A stretch of DNA of 64,000 nucleotides from Paraburkholderia fungorum (GTDB lineage Bacteria > Pseudomonadota > Gammaproteobacteria > Burkholderiales > Burkholderiaceae): contig NZ_FNKP01000002.1 of assembly GCF_900099835.1 (NCBI RefSeq), forward strand, positions 2,790,001 through 2,854,000, written 5' to 3'. The notes under the pieces were generated by a model, which was not told the DNA's origin, did no database searches, and saw only the letters and a list, made by a program, of their open reading frames with translations. Numbering within the stretch: the stretch's first letter is position 1; each line of letters opens with the position of its first letter. The position numbers and the translations under genes are program-made. Below are positions 26,761 to 35,169 of the stretch, one piece after another.

Positions 26761-28002
26761 TCAGGCGAACGCTTCGAGCGCGATCAGTTCGTCGATCGTT
26801 TGCCGACGCCGGATCAGCCGTGGCTTGCCCGCCTCCAGCAGCACCTCGGGCGCAAGCGGCCGGCTGTTGTAGTTCGATGACATCGACGCCCCGTAAGCGC
26901 CCGCGTCATGAAACACGATGAAGTCGCCCACTTCCGGCGCGGGTATCGATCGTTCGATAACGACACCGCCTTCAGCTTGCGTGAATACATCGCCGGCTTC
27001 GCACAATGGACCCGCTACCGCATGCGGTTCAACGGGCGCATCGCTGGGAACGCCGCTGCTTTTCAGCACACTGATCTCGTGGTGGCTGCCGTAAAGCGAC
27101 GGCCGCGTCAGATCGTTGAATCCGGCATCGACTAAAGCAAATTGCCGCGTGGGCCGACGGTTCAGCGCATGCACCTCCGCGACGAGCGCACCGGCCTGCG
27201 CCACCAGAAAACGCCCGGGCTCGATTTCCAGTCTCACGCGATGCCCGACATGCGCTTCGATCCGCCGACGCGCGGCGTCCCACAGCGTGAAGTAGTGGCC
27301 GGTGTCGATACGCAGCTCGCCTTCGCGATACGGCACCGACAAACCACCGCCCGCCGAGATGGCCTCGATATCGTGGCCGAGAGCGGTCACGGCATCGACC
27401 ATCGCATCACACACGCGCGACAGGTGCGCATAATCGACGCCCGAGCCGATATGCATGTGCAACCCGACCAGCTTCAACCGATAACGCCGCACGATCTCCA
27501 GTGCGCGCGGCACGTCATCGAGCCAGATGCCGTGCTTGCTATGCTCGCCGCCCGTGTTGGTCTTATTGCTGTGCCCGTGACCGAAACCCGGATTGATCCG
27601 CAGCCACACGCGATGACCTTCGGGGGCGTGCCGTGCTATCCGTTCGAGCATATCGAGCGATCCTGCGTTGACGGTGATGCGCCTGTCGAGCACGGTGGAT
27701 AGCGTCGCGTGGTCGATCAGATCGGCGGTGAAAACCACTTCATCGCGCTCGCCACCCGGCACGAAACCCGCAACAAGACTCCGCGCGATTTCCCCGAGCG
27801 AAACCGCGTCGACCAATACGCCTTCGTCACGCATCAACTTCAGAAGGTGCACGTTCGAACACGCTTTCTGCGCGTAGCGGATCACGTCGAAACTGCGTAG
27901 CTCTCCGATACGTTCACGAATCGTATCGGCGTCATAGACCCAAAGCGGCGTGCCGTGCTGCTGGGCAAGTTCCACGAGTTGCTGCGAATTGAATGGCGTC
28001 AC
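26761..28002 (-). CDS. lysA: Diaminopimelate decarboxylase, enterobacterial type
   Basis: This 413-residue PLP enzyme decarboxylates meso-diaminopimelate to lysine. It shows the PLP lysine in RYAQKACSN, glycine-rich HMHIGSGVDYAHL, EPGRFLVAQ and the catalytic Cys in GPLCEAGDVF. From memory of E. coli LysA, long stretches are nearly identical in order, including RINPGFGHGHS, KHGIW and GASMSSNYNSRPL. The start is a GTG at 28002. It lies divergent from a matching lysR. Burkholderia normally carries another lysA elsewhere, so this may be a second copy or an acquired module; that is inference. Confidence 0.95.
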   Translation of the reverse strand: MTPFNSQQLVELAQQHGTPLWVYDADTIRERIGELRSFDVIRYAQKACSNVHLLKLMRDEGVLVDAVSLGEIARSLVAGFVPGGERDEVVFTADLIDHATLSTVLDRRITVNAGSLDMLERIARHAPEGHRVWLRINPGFGHGHSNKTNTGGEHSKHGIWLDDVPRALEIVRRYRLKLVGLHMHIGSGVDYAHLSRVCDAMVDAVTALGHDIEAISAGGGLSVPYREGELRIDTGHYFTLWDAARRRIEAHVGHRVRLEIEPGRFLVAQAGALVAEVHALNRRPTRQFALVDAGFNDLTRPSLYGSHHEISVLKSSGVPSDAPVEPHAVAGPLCEAGDVFTQAEGGVVIERSIPAPEVGDFIVFHDAGAYGASMSSNYNSRPLAPEVLLEAGKPRLIRRRQTIDELIALEAFA

Positions 28003-28109
28003 GGTTCTCTCGATGTCGAAGCGGAAATGTGATCGACATCATGATGAAAACGGCGCATTCAGTAAAATACCAATTGTTCGACTATCCATTCACTTCTGAT
28101 ATACCCACT

Positions 28110-29045
28110 ATGGCGCTCACTCACCGGCACATCGAAGTCTTTCGCGCGTTGATGACGGCGGGCAGCGTCACCAAAGCAGCCGAAATGCTGTTCACGTCGC
28201 AGCCCACTGTCAGTCGCGAACTCTCGCGCATGGAGCAGAGCATCGGCTTTGCGCTGTTCGAGCGTGCGCATGGACGGCTGCGTCCCACGATGTCCGCGCT
28301 CACTTTGTTCGACGAAATCAAGCGCGCGTATGTCGGGCTCGAACGGATCGCCTCGACCGCAGCCAGCCTGCGTGAATTTCAGGGCGGCCGGCTTTCCATC
28401 ATCGCGCTGCCCGCGTTCTCTCATTCGATCTTGCCAGGCGCGTCAAAGCGCTTTCACGATGCACAGCCTGGCGTAAGCGTTTCGATCGCCACGCAGGAGT
28501 CGCCGTTTCTCGAAGAATGGCTGACCGCGCAACGCTACGATCTCGGCTTGACGGAACACGACGCGCCGCCGCCCGGCACGCGTCTGACGCCGTTGCTCGA
28601 AGTAGACGAAGTGTGCGTGTTGCCGGACGGGCATCCGTTGCTCGCGAGGCGCACGATCGAGTTGAAAGATTTCGCGGATCAGGCCTTCATCAGCCTCTCG
28701 TCGAGTGATCCGTACCGGTTGCAGATCGACGAAGCATTTGCGCAAGCTGGCATAGCGCGCCGCCAACTCATCGAAACGCCAACTGCGGTTTCCGTATGCA
28801 GTTTCGTGCGGCATGGGCTCGGCATCGCGATCGTCAATCCGCTTACCGCTGTCGATTTCGCCGGACGCCATCTGCATATCCGGCCGCTCGCGGTGTCGCT
28901 GCCGTTTCGCGTGAGCGTGGTTCATCCCGAGCATCGTCCGGGGCATCCGCTGGCCGGTGCGTTTGTCAAAGCGCTGCAAAGCGAAGCGGCGGCGCTGCGA
29001 CTACAATTAAAAACTCACGTTGGAACAGGGCGCAAACAGCGATAA
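28110..29045 (+). CDS. lysR: LysR-type activator of lysA
   Basis: This 311-residue regulator begins ALTHRHIEVFRALMTAGSV and has the HTH stretch TSQPTVSRELSRME. It resembles E. coli LysR throughout, including SLREFQGG, QESPFLEEWLTAQR, DEVCVLPDGHPL and VVNPLTA-like residues. E. coli LysR activates lysA when diaminopimelate is present, and the divergent arrangement here is the same. The ATG at 28110 is used; an in-frame open extension back to 27993 overlaps lysA. The 107-bp gap should contain its binding sites; I did not delimit a T-N11-A box. Confidence 0.9.
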   Translation: MALTHRHIEVFRALMTAGSVTKAAEMLFTSQPTVSRELSRMEQSIGFALFERAHGRLRPTMSALTLFDEIKRAYVGLERIASTAASLREFQGGRLSIIALPAFSHSILPGASKRFHDAQPGVSVSIATQESPFLEEWLTAQRYDLGLTEHDAPPPGTRLTPLLEVDEVCVLPDGHPLLARRTIELKDFADQAFISLSSSDPYRLQIDEAFAQAGIARRQLIETPTAVSVCSFVRHGLGIAIVNPLTAVDFAGRHLHIRPLAVSLPFRVSVVHPEHRPGHPLAGAFVKALQSEAAALRLQLKTHVGTGRKQR

Positions 29046-29260
29046 CGCCCGGTTCATATCGGTCATTCACACACGCCCTGCGCAACACGCTCCTGCCGAC
29101 GCCAATTCGGTTTTCGCGCGGCGCGAACATCCGCACACGCGCCGCGCTACCAGGAGCGGGCACGCTTCGAGCTAAACCAGCACACAGGCAATTGATTCGC
29201 GGACGCGAGCGATGCCACGCGTCCTCACACGTCGTAGACCATCAACAGGAGTTTTCCCAA

Positions 29261-30115
29261 ATGATGAATCGAGACAATCCCGTCTGGCTGATTACAGGTT
29301 GTTCCACCGGCTTCGGCCGTGAACTGGCAAAGCTGGTGCTGGAGCGTGGCTGGCGCGCCGTCGTGACCGCGCGCGACCCGTCGAAAGTGAAAGATATCGC
29401 CGAGGGCCACGGCGACCGCGCGCTGGTTCTACCGCTCGACGTCACGAACCGCGCGCAGATCGAGCAGACGGTCGCGCAGGCCAAACAGCATTTCGGCCGA
29501 ATCGACGCGCTCGTCAACAATGCGGGCTACGGCTATCTGGCCGCGATCGAGGAAGGTGAGGACGACGCAGTGCGCGCGATGTTCGAGACCAATGTGTTCG
29601 GTCTCGTCGACATGACCAAGGCCGTTCTGCCAGTCATGCGCGAGCAGCACAGCGGGTTGATCGTCAACGTGTCGTCGATTGGGGGCATTACGAGTTTTGC
29701 CGCAACCGGCTACTACCACGCGACCAAATACGCAGTGGAAGGTCTGTCGGAATCGCTCGCGCAAGAGGTGAAGCCGCTCGGCATCGGCGTGCTGATCGTC
29801 GAACCCGGCCCGTTCCGCACGAACTGGGCGGGGCCGTCGATCAAGCAGTCGTCGACGGTGATCGACGATTACGCGGACACCGCCGGCGTGCGCCGCAAGC
29901 AGACCGGCGAACGTAGCGGCAAGCAGGCGGGCGATCCGGTGCGCGCGGCGCAGGCGATCATCGACGCTGCGCTGTCGGACCAGCCGCCGTTGCGTCTGCT
30001 GCTCGGCAAGATGGCGCTCGATCTCGCGTACAAAAAGCTGGACTTCATGCGCGGCGACTTCGATACGTGGAAAGCCGCGACCGAGGGCGCGGACTATCCG
30101 GAAGGGTCAGCCTGA
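29261..30115 (+). CDS. SDR family oxidoreductase
   Basis: This 284-residue classical short-chain dehydrogenase has the cofactor motif ITGCSTGFGRELAK (TGxxxGxG), NNAGYG, catalytic Ser in NVSSIGG and the pair Tyr/Lys in YYHATKYAVEG. The ATG at 29261 is preceded by AGGAG. An in-frame extension overlapping the end of lysR lacks protein-like composition. The basic residue at the start of helix 2 (TARD) suggests NADP preference. The roughly 215-bp gap before it holds no recognisable element. Substrate unknown. Confidence 0.92.
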   Translation: MMNRDNPVWLITGCSTGFGRELAKLVLERGWRAVVTARDPSKVKDIAEGHGDRALVLPLDVTNRAQIEQTVAQAKQHFGRIDALVNNAGYGYLAAIEEGEDDAVRAMFETNVFGLVDMTKAVLPVMREQHSGLIVNVSSIGGITSFAATGYYHATKYAVEGLSESLAQEVKPLGIGVLIVEPGPFRTNWAGPSIKQSSTVIDDYADTAGVRRKQTGERSGKQAGDPVRAAQAIIDAALSDQPPLRLLLGKMALDLAYKKLDFMRGDFDTWKAATEGADYPEGSA

Positions 30116-30146
30116 AGAAACCCGCGGCGAACCCCGGCGCAGGCCG

Positions 30147-30605
30147 TTAAAACTCGACTAGCGCGAAGTCTTCCTTGCCCACGTCGCAAAGCGGGCAGCG
30201 CCAGTCGGCCGGGACGTCTGCCCAGCGCGTGCCCGGCGCGATACCTTCGTCCGGCAGTCCGGTGGCTTCGTCGTACACCCAGCCGCAGATCACGCAGACC
30301 CACTGCTTGAAGTCGTCCGCGGAAACGGTGCTGGCGGCCGCCGGGCCGGCCGGGCTGACGTCCTGCGACGGCGGCGTCTCGTCGAGACTCACTACCAGCG
30401 GCGCGTCGTTGCCGCCTGCGCCGCCCGCAAGACGCGCTTGCAGGCTTTCCAGCAGGCTTTGCGCCTCGGCCTGCGTCAGATCGATCCAGTAAGGATCGCC
30501 CGCGCCGTCGTTGAGTCGCTCGGGAGAAAACTGGAGTTCTACGGCTACGCCCTTCTTGTACATGGCAATCGGAATATCGATGAAGCCGGCAACGTCTGCC
30601 GGCAT
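30147..30605 (-). CDS. Rubredoxin fused to an unknown N-terminal domain
   Basis: This 152-residue protein ends in a rubredoxin domain (about 97-152): WVCVICGWVYDEATG, then WRCPLCDVGKEDF, so the four iron-binding Cys are intact, although the usual Gly after the last Cys is Asp. Residues 1-70 form an unrecognised domain (YKKGVAVELQFSPERL), with a Gly/Ala/Pro linker in between. I take the ATG at 30605 because the residues before an inner ATG (30563) read as coherent protein (FIDIPIAMYKKG). It may deliver electrons to an oxygenase or peroxide reductase; the partner is unknown. Confidence 0.88.
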   Translation of the reverse strand: MPADVAGFIDIPIAMYKKGVAVELQFSPERLNDGAGDPYWIDLTQAEAQSLLESLQARLAGGAGGNDAPLVVSLDETPPSQDVSPAGPAAASTVSADDFKQWVCVICGWVYDEATGLPDEGIAPGTRWADVPADWRCPLCDVGKEDFALVEF

Positions 30606-30642
30606 AAGGCCCCGAGCGCGATACGACGGCCCGGCGGCGTAA

Positions 30643-30759
30643 TTAGACGAACTGATTCAGCACGATGGCGGCGATCAGACCTGCAGCGCCGATAAGGCCC
30701 AGCAATTGAAGCAAAGTCAGCGATTTTTTCGGTGCGGTGGCGATTTGTTGCGTGTTCAC
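30643..30759 (-). CDS. 38-residue single-pass membrane miniprotein
   Basis: From a GTG at 30759 this frame encodes a very small protein with a short polar head (NTQQIATAPKKS) and one hydrophobic helix (TLLQLLGLIGAAGLIAAIVLNQF). A longer reading from 30852 adds an implausible Phe/Pro/Arg-rich stretch that touches the hydrolase stop. The position, 37 bp before the rubredoxin gene and downstream of the hydrolase on the same strand, suggests a shared transcript. It resembles the tiny membrane proteins that modulate larger complexes; no function is known to me. Confidence 0.6.
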   Translation of the reverse strand: MNTQQIATAPKKSLTLLQLLGLIGAAGLIAAIVLNQFV

Positions 30760-30851
30760 GGGCGTTCTTGGAAATGGAAAAAAACGAAATGGTACACGGG
30801 TGTGAGGGTCGCGCATCCCGATTGGCGCAAACCCGCGTGCATTCGTTGCCA

Positions 30852-31922
30852 TTATCGCCGCTCGAGCGCGCCGGATTGCCTACCCTGCGGAGATGATCTA
30901 ATTCTCCGCCGGGGGGATCGATCGTCGATGAACACGGCCTCGCTCGCGCGTTCGGACACCACCGCCACGATGGTCGCCACCGCGACCGGCTCCAGCGTCA
31001 GGCCAATGTGCCCGACTCCCGGCACGATCGTGACCGGCACCACCCGCCCCGCTTCCTCGAAGACTCCGGCAAACGCATCGGCGTAAAACGCTTCGTCGTT
31101 TGCGCCGACCAGCACTTCGAGCGGCCGGCGCGTCGCGCGAATATCGGCGCGGTAGTTGCTGTGCGGCCGGAAATTCTGCGCGAGGTTGTACGAGTATCGC
31201 GGCGTGAGTCGCGCGGCGGCCTCGGGGGCCAGCGCATACGCAATGACCGGCAGATGGTTGAAGAACCTGATGCGCATCGTGTTGAGGATCGTCAGCACAA
31301 CCGTTCGCGCGATGCCCACGTTCACCCATCCGCCGACCGAAGGCGGTGTGGTTGGCGCGCTCTGGTGGATGAACGGTGCGAGCAGCACGTAGCGGTCGAA
31401 CGCGAGTTGCCGTGCATCGCCCGCGAAGCGCAGTGCGAAGCCGCCGCCCGCTGAGAAGCCCACCAGCGTGCGCGGGCCTGCCGGCTGAACCGCGTCGAGG
31501 AAATCGCCGAGGTCGTCTTCGAGCTGGCCGATGTACGCGATCGTGCCTTTTTTGCCCGATTCGCCGTGACCGCGCATGTCAGGCACGTAGACGTCATAGC
31601 CGGAAGCCGCGAGCGCTTTCGCCAGCGTGTGCATGCTGACACCGCTCGCCGACGAGCCGTGAATCAGTACCGCGCTGCCGCGCGGCTTTGCCGGAGAACG
31701 CCCTGCATAGCGACGGTACGCAAGCGCCGTGTTATCGCGCGCGGTGAAGTGTCTGGTGGGGGGTAAATCGGAAGTATCGACGGATTTGAAAGGCTCGTTG
31801 ATCGACGCGAGCGGTGGCGGCTGCTTCGGGCCGCCCTTCACGAGCGCGACGGCAAGCGCCACGATGACCAGACCCACAAGAAACGCGACAACAGGCACGA
31901 CTGCAAGCAGTTCGGTACTCAT
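30852..31922 (-). CDS. Membrane-anchored alpha/beta hydrolase
   Basis: This 356-residue protein starts with one N-terminal membrane helix (about 5-28) and carries an alpha/beta-hydrolase domain. The catalytic Ser is in VGFSAGGGFAL, the oxyanion region is LIHGSSASG, the acid is probably Asp in VGANDEAFYA and the His is in PGVGHIGLTL. It resembles monoacylglycerol lipase-like serine hydrolases (VYVPDMRGHGES). It is likely bound to the inner membrane. The roughly 190 bp on the far side carry a weak 8-bp hairpin (31998-32022) at the end of the Rieske gene. Confidence 0.87.
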   Translation of the reverse strand: MSTELLAVVPVVAFLVGLVIVALAVALVKGGPKQPPPLASINEPFKSVDTSDLPPTRHFTARDNTALAYRRYAGRSPAKPRGSAVLIHGSSASGVSMHTLAKALAASGYDVYVPDMRGHGESGKKGTIAYIGQLEDDLGDFLDAVQPAGPRTLVGFSAGGGFALRFAGDARQLAFDRYVLLAPFIHQSAPTTPPSVGGWVNVGIARTVVLTILNTMRIRFFNHLPVIAYALAPEAAARLTPRYSYNLAQNFRPHSNYRADIRATRRPLEVLVGANDEAFYADAFAGVFEEAGRVVPVTIVPGVGHIGLTLEPVAVATIVAVVSERASEAVFIDDRSPRRRIRSSPQGRQSGALERR

Positions 31923-32111
31923 CGAATGGGCCTCTCTCTCAGGCGTTAATTATTTTCGCGGATGTTCCGCTCGATGAGTCTGCGCGTGGCGCTTATTGTT
32001 TTCGGACTTCAGACCCGAAAACCACTGAGTGATCTCGGGTCGCCGCTTGGGCACGCCGCTCATCGTCGCCGATGATTGTACGGTCCTTCGCGGCTTCGAC
32101 AAACCCAAATG

Positions 32112-33350
32112 TCAGGTTTTCGCCAACGGGTTGCCCTGGCGCGAATCCCAGAAACGGATCACCGACGTATCGCCGGTTCCTGCACCGACTACGAGGTCCG
32201 GCGCGCCGCCCTCGCGCAACAATGCACGCAGCTGGTTGATCACCGGAAACACCTCGTGATTCCAGTCCGCGCCCTGCGAATCGTGCGCGCGCTGTTCGGC
32301 TTCGACGATCTCGCGATCTTCCTTGAAGATCCGTTCCGTGAACCACACAAGCAACGGCCACGCGAGATTCAACACACCGGGAATGCCTGGCTTGCGGATC
32401 GACAGCAAGCCGAACGTACGGTTGGTACGCTGCTCGCGGTCGAGCGGCACGTAGACGATCCACAGGTCCATCACCAGTGTCTGCTCCGACGTGCGGATTT
32501 TCAGCGTCTGATACGGATACTCGGTGCGGATCGTCATCACGTCCTTGTCGTTGTCGCCGCCGGTTTTACGGCTTTGACCGAACACGATCGCTTCGCCAAT
32601 CGGCTGCTGCCCGGCCATACGCGCAAACGTGTAATCGACTTCGACCCAGCCTTCGCCGTGCCGCCGACCCAGCGAGCGCGCGCGCATCTGCCCCATCTGC
32701 TTGCGGTGCAGGAACTGATGGTTCATGTCCATCAGGTTCTCGTGCATGAACGAGTAGTGGCAATTCACAGGACGGCCGAAGCGGCGCGTCTTGTACTTCT
32801 TGTCCGCGACCGAGCCGAGGTTCGGGAGCGGGCGCTGTTCGGCAAGCGCGGCATCGCCGGGGAATACGAAGATCAGGCCTTCGAGTTCCTGGCACGGGTA
32901 AGAGCGCACGCCGTTCGGCAGACGCTCGCGGCCCAGATACGGCACGTCGATACATTTGCCCGAGCAGTCGTAGGTCCAGCCGTGGTAGCCGCAACGAATC
33001 GACTCGCCATCGACGACACCCTGATGCAACGGCACCTGGCGATGCGCGCAGCGATCTTCGAGCGCGAACACCTTGCCGGACTCCGTACGCGCCAGCACGA
33101 TCGGATCGCCCGCGAACGTGACACCGTGGGTCTTGCCCGCCTTGACTTCATGCGACCACGCGAGCGGATACCAGTAATCAGGATGAATGCCGACGCGGCG
33201 CAGATCGCGGACCGGCGCGTCGTTAGCGGCCACGTCTGGCGCATGGGCGTGGGCCGTGGCGTGAGCGGTGTTTTGCGGAGCGGTCTCGGCAGGCGACGCA
33301 TCGACGGTTATATCGACCGTGTCTTGTTCGAGCGGTGGAACAGCATGCAT
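32112..33350 (-). CDS. Orphan Rieske aromatic-ring-hydroxylating oxygenase alpha subunit
   Basis: This 412-residue oxygenase has a Rieske [2Fe-2S] site (Cys101, His103, Cys120, His123, in CAHRQVPLH and CGYHGW) and the mononuclear iron triad in NLMDMNHQFLH (Asp208 bridge, His211, His215). The ATG at 33350 follows GGAGACTT; the frame is open for 31 more codons upstream but Arg-rich. A disordered Ala/His/Pro segment (about 15-45) precedes the domain. No beta subunit, ferredoxin or reductase is adjacent, so it must borrow electron donors, possibly the rubredoxin-type protein or the reductase encoded near 46 kb. Hydroxylation, demethylation or desaturation are all possible. Confidence 0.9.
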   Translation of the reverse strand: MHAVPPLEQDTVDITVDASPAETAPQNTAHATAHAHAPDVAANDAPVRDLRRVGIHPDYWYPLAWSHEVKAGKTHGVTFAGDPIVLARTESGKVFALEDRCAHRQVPLHQGVVDGESIRCGYHGWTYDCSGKCIDVPYLGRERLPNGVRSYPCQELEGLIFVFPGDAALAEQRPLPNLGSVADKKYKTRRFGRPVNCHYSFMHENLMDMNHQFLHRKQMGQMRARSLGRRHGEGWVEVDYTFARMAGQQPIGEAIVFGQSRKTGGDNDKDVMTIRTEYPYQTLKIRTSEQTLVMDLWIVYVPLDREQRTNRTFGLLSIRKPGIPGVLNLAWPLLVWFTERIFKEDREIVEAEQRAHDSQGADWNHEVFPVINQLRALLREGGAPDLVVGAGTGDTSVIRFWDSRQGNPLAKT

Positions 33351-33545
33351 ACGTGAAGTCTCCGTGCACGGGCGGATAGAAGGTCGCCGCCCTGCAAATG
33401 GAGGGCGGCATCGTCGCCAGTCTACTAGAAGCCGCTGCCGCACGGGTCCGATGGCGGCATGGCAAGCCGGTCCGGCGAGGCTTGCTGGAGACTGTGCACG
33501 CGCCGTGCCTGTGGGTCGCGGAGACGTCCGCGAAATGCTTTAAAG

Positions 33546-33598
33546 TTGACTGAGGTCAAACCTGAGCATCACCTGAGTGGACTCACGTGATGCTCAGG
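33546..33598. repeat. Palindrome pair: TTGAC-N4-GTCAA and a 38-bp near-perfect palindrome
   Basis: TTGAC and GTCAA (33546-33559) form an operator-like inverted repeat. Two bases later, 33561-33598 is a 38-bp near-perfect palindrome: the outer arms CCTGAGCATCAC/GTGATGCTCAGG pair fully, and inner TGAGT/ACTCA continues the stem after one mismatch. It lies downstream of the glycosyltransferase and about 210 bp before the Rieske gene, both leftward. The stem is followed by only TTT on the minus strand, so it may be a terminator, a REP-like element or a regulatory site. The remainder of the 306-bp gap shows nothing clear. Confidence 0.6.
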
Positions 33599-33656
33599 CG
33601 TGATTCGAATAGTGCGGGGAATGCCGTCACGCGCTTTAAAAAACCGCCGCGCGCCG

Positions 33657-35108
33657 TTATTGCTCGTCGGGCGCGACCAGGCCGGAGCGCCGTTGCACGC
33701 CCCACACCCGGCCGCCGCGCAGGAACTGCAACCAGCCGAGTGCCGCGCCGACATGGCGTACCAACTGGAAAGTGAAAGGCTCGGCCACGGCCGCGAGCAT
33801 CGCCATGCCCAGGCTGTTGCCGCTGCGCTCGCCCGTCCAGCGTCGATACAGATGGATGCTCCACAGGTAAAACGCGAGGTCGATCGCCGTTTTCAGGCCG
33901 ATGACGCTGAAGATCGACACCACGATCGCGCCGTGTCCGCCGAACAGAAAGCCGAGCAGCAGCACGAACGCGGTCAGGCCGTAGATGGGCTGCATGGTGT
34001 CGACCGCCTTGACCGGCAGCATCAGCATGCCGAGCGTGCCGTAGCGCGGGTTGCCGGTCATGTCGCGATTCCAGTATTGCGTTTGCAGGAAACCCGCGAA
34101 CCAGCGGCGGCGTTGCCGCAGGAAGCTGCCGAGGTTATCCGGCGCGTCGGTGTGTGCATGCGCTTCGCCGACCACGCGCACGTCCCAGCCCAAACCGTGG
34201 TCGACGGAATAGCGGCGCAAGCGGTGAATCAGTTCGTAATCTTCGACCAGGCATTGCGGATCGAAGCCGCCCACGTCGACTAGCGCATCGCGCCGGAACG
34301 ACGCAAACGCGCCCGAGATCAGCAGCAGACTATCGGCGCGCATCCACGCAAAACGGGCGATGAAATTGCGCATGTATTCGTAAGTCTGGAACCACTGGAA
34401 CACGCGCCCCGACACCGTTTTACCGCAGACCGGCACCAGAATGCCCGCCGCGGCCACCAGCTTCGGCTCGCTCGCGAAAGCCGCGCGCATCGCATAGGTG
34501 GCGTCGTCGTCGAGCAGCGTGTCGGCGTCGACGGTCATCACGGTTTCCGTGGTCATCAGCGTGATCGCCGCGTTCAGTGCGCGGGCCTTGCCGCCATGCG
34601 GCACGCGCAGCCAGAACAGGTTCGGATACAGCGAGCTGGCCGCGCTCAGCACGCCGTCGGCGGCGGGCGTGAGGCCGAAGCGTGCGGTGAGAAGTTCGCG
34701 GGTGGCATCGGTGGAGCCGTCGTCGGCAATCACGATCTGCGCGGGGCCGTACGTTTGCCGCAGCAACGCCGCGAGCGTGACCGGCAACACGGCCGCTTCG
34801 TTATGCGACGCGACGATCACGCCCATTTCCGGCAAGCGGCGCTGATCGGTATCGGCATCGAGCGGCGGCGTGCGGCGCATCAACGGCAGCGATTTCCACG
34901 TGACGAACGCAAGCAGCAGCGTGTCGTACACCACGTACGCAATCCCGGTCGACCATGCCAGAGCGCCCTGCAGAAAAAACGCGCGTGCGAACAGCAGCAG
35001 CCACAACGCGACGACGCTGAAGTGAATCAGCGTGCTCGACAGTGTCGTGCGACGCGGCAGGATGCGCGGCGATGCGAGAGCGAGCGCCTGTTCAAGGGTT
35101 TTCTTCAA
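33657..35108 (-). CDS. Membrane family-2 glycosyltransferase
   Basis: This 483-residue processive-type GT2 enzyme has two N-terminal membrane helices (about 25-72), the GT-A domain (about 90-350) and three or four C-terminal helices. Catalytic features are VIVASHNEAAVL, ADDGSTDAT, the metal-binding VDADTLL, the acceptor base region LVEDYELIHR and the QRRRW motif, as in cellulose, chitin or poly-N-acetylglucosamine synthases. The product is unknown. The start is a TTG at 35108 without a clear Shine-Dalgarno. The gene stands 61 bp after cytochrome b561 on the same strand. Confidence 0.9.
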   Translation of the reverse strand: MKKTLEQALALASPRILPRRTTLSSTLIHFSVVALWLLLFARAFFLQGALAWSTGIAYVVYDTLLLAFVTWKSLPLMRRTPPLDADTDQRRLPEMGVIVASHNEAAVLPVTLAALLRQTYGPAQIVIADDGSTDATRELLTARFGLTPAADGVLSAASSLYPNLFWLRVPHGGKARALNAAITLMTTETVMTVDADTLLDDDATYAMRAAFASEPKLVAAAGILVPVCGKTVSGRVFQWFQTYEYMRNFIARFAWMRADSLLLISGAFASFRRDALVDVGGFDPQCLVEDYELIHRLRRYSVDHGLGWDVRVVGEAHAHTDAPDNLGSFLRQRRRWFAGFLQTQYWNRDMTGNPRYGTLGMLMLPVKAVDTMQPIYGLTAFVLLLGFLFGGHGAIVVSIFSVIGLKTAIDLAFYLWSIHLYRRWTGERSGNSLGMAMLAAVAEPFTFQLVRHVGAALGWLQFLRGGRVWGVQRRSGLVAPDEQ

Positions 35109-35169
35109 AGTGGCTGCCGGTTTCGTTGATAGTGCAACGGGAGAACTGACTGAAAAAGGAACACGCCGC

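Noticed and set aside
31998..32022. GTTTTCGG/CCGAAAAC hairpin after the orphan Rieske gene as a terminator
   Set aside because: The stem is only 8 bp with a 9-nt loop and no T-run on the minus strand, so I did not list it as a feature.
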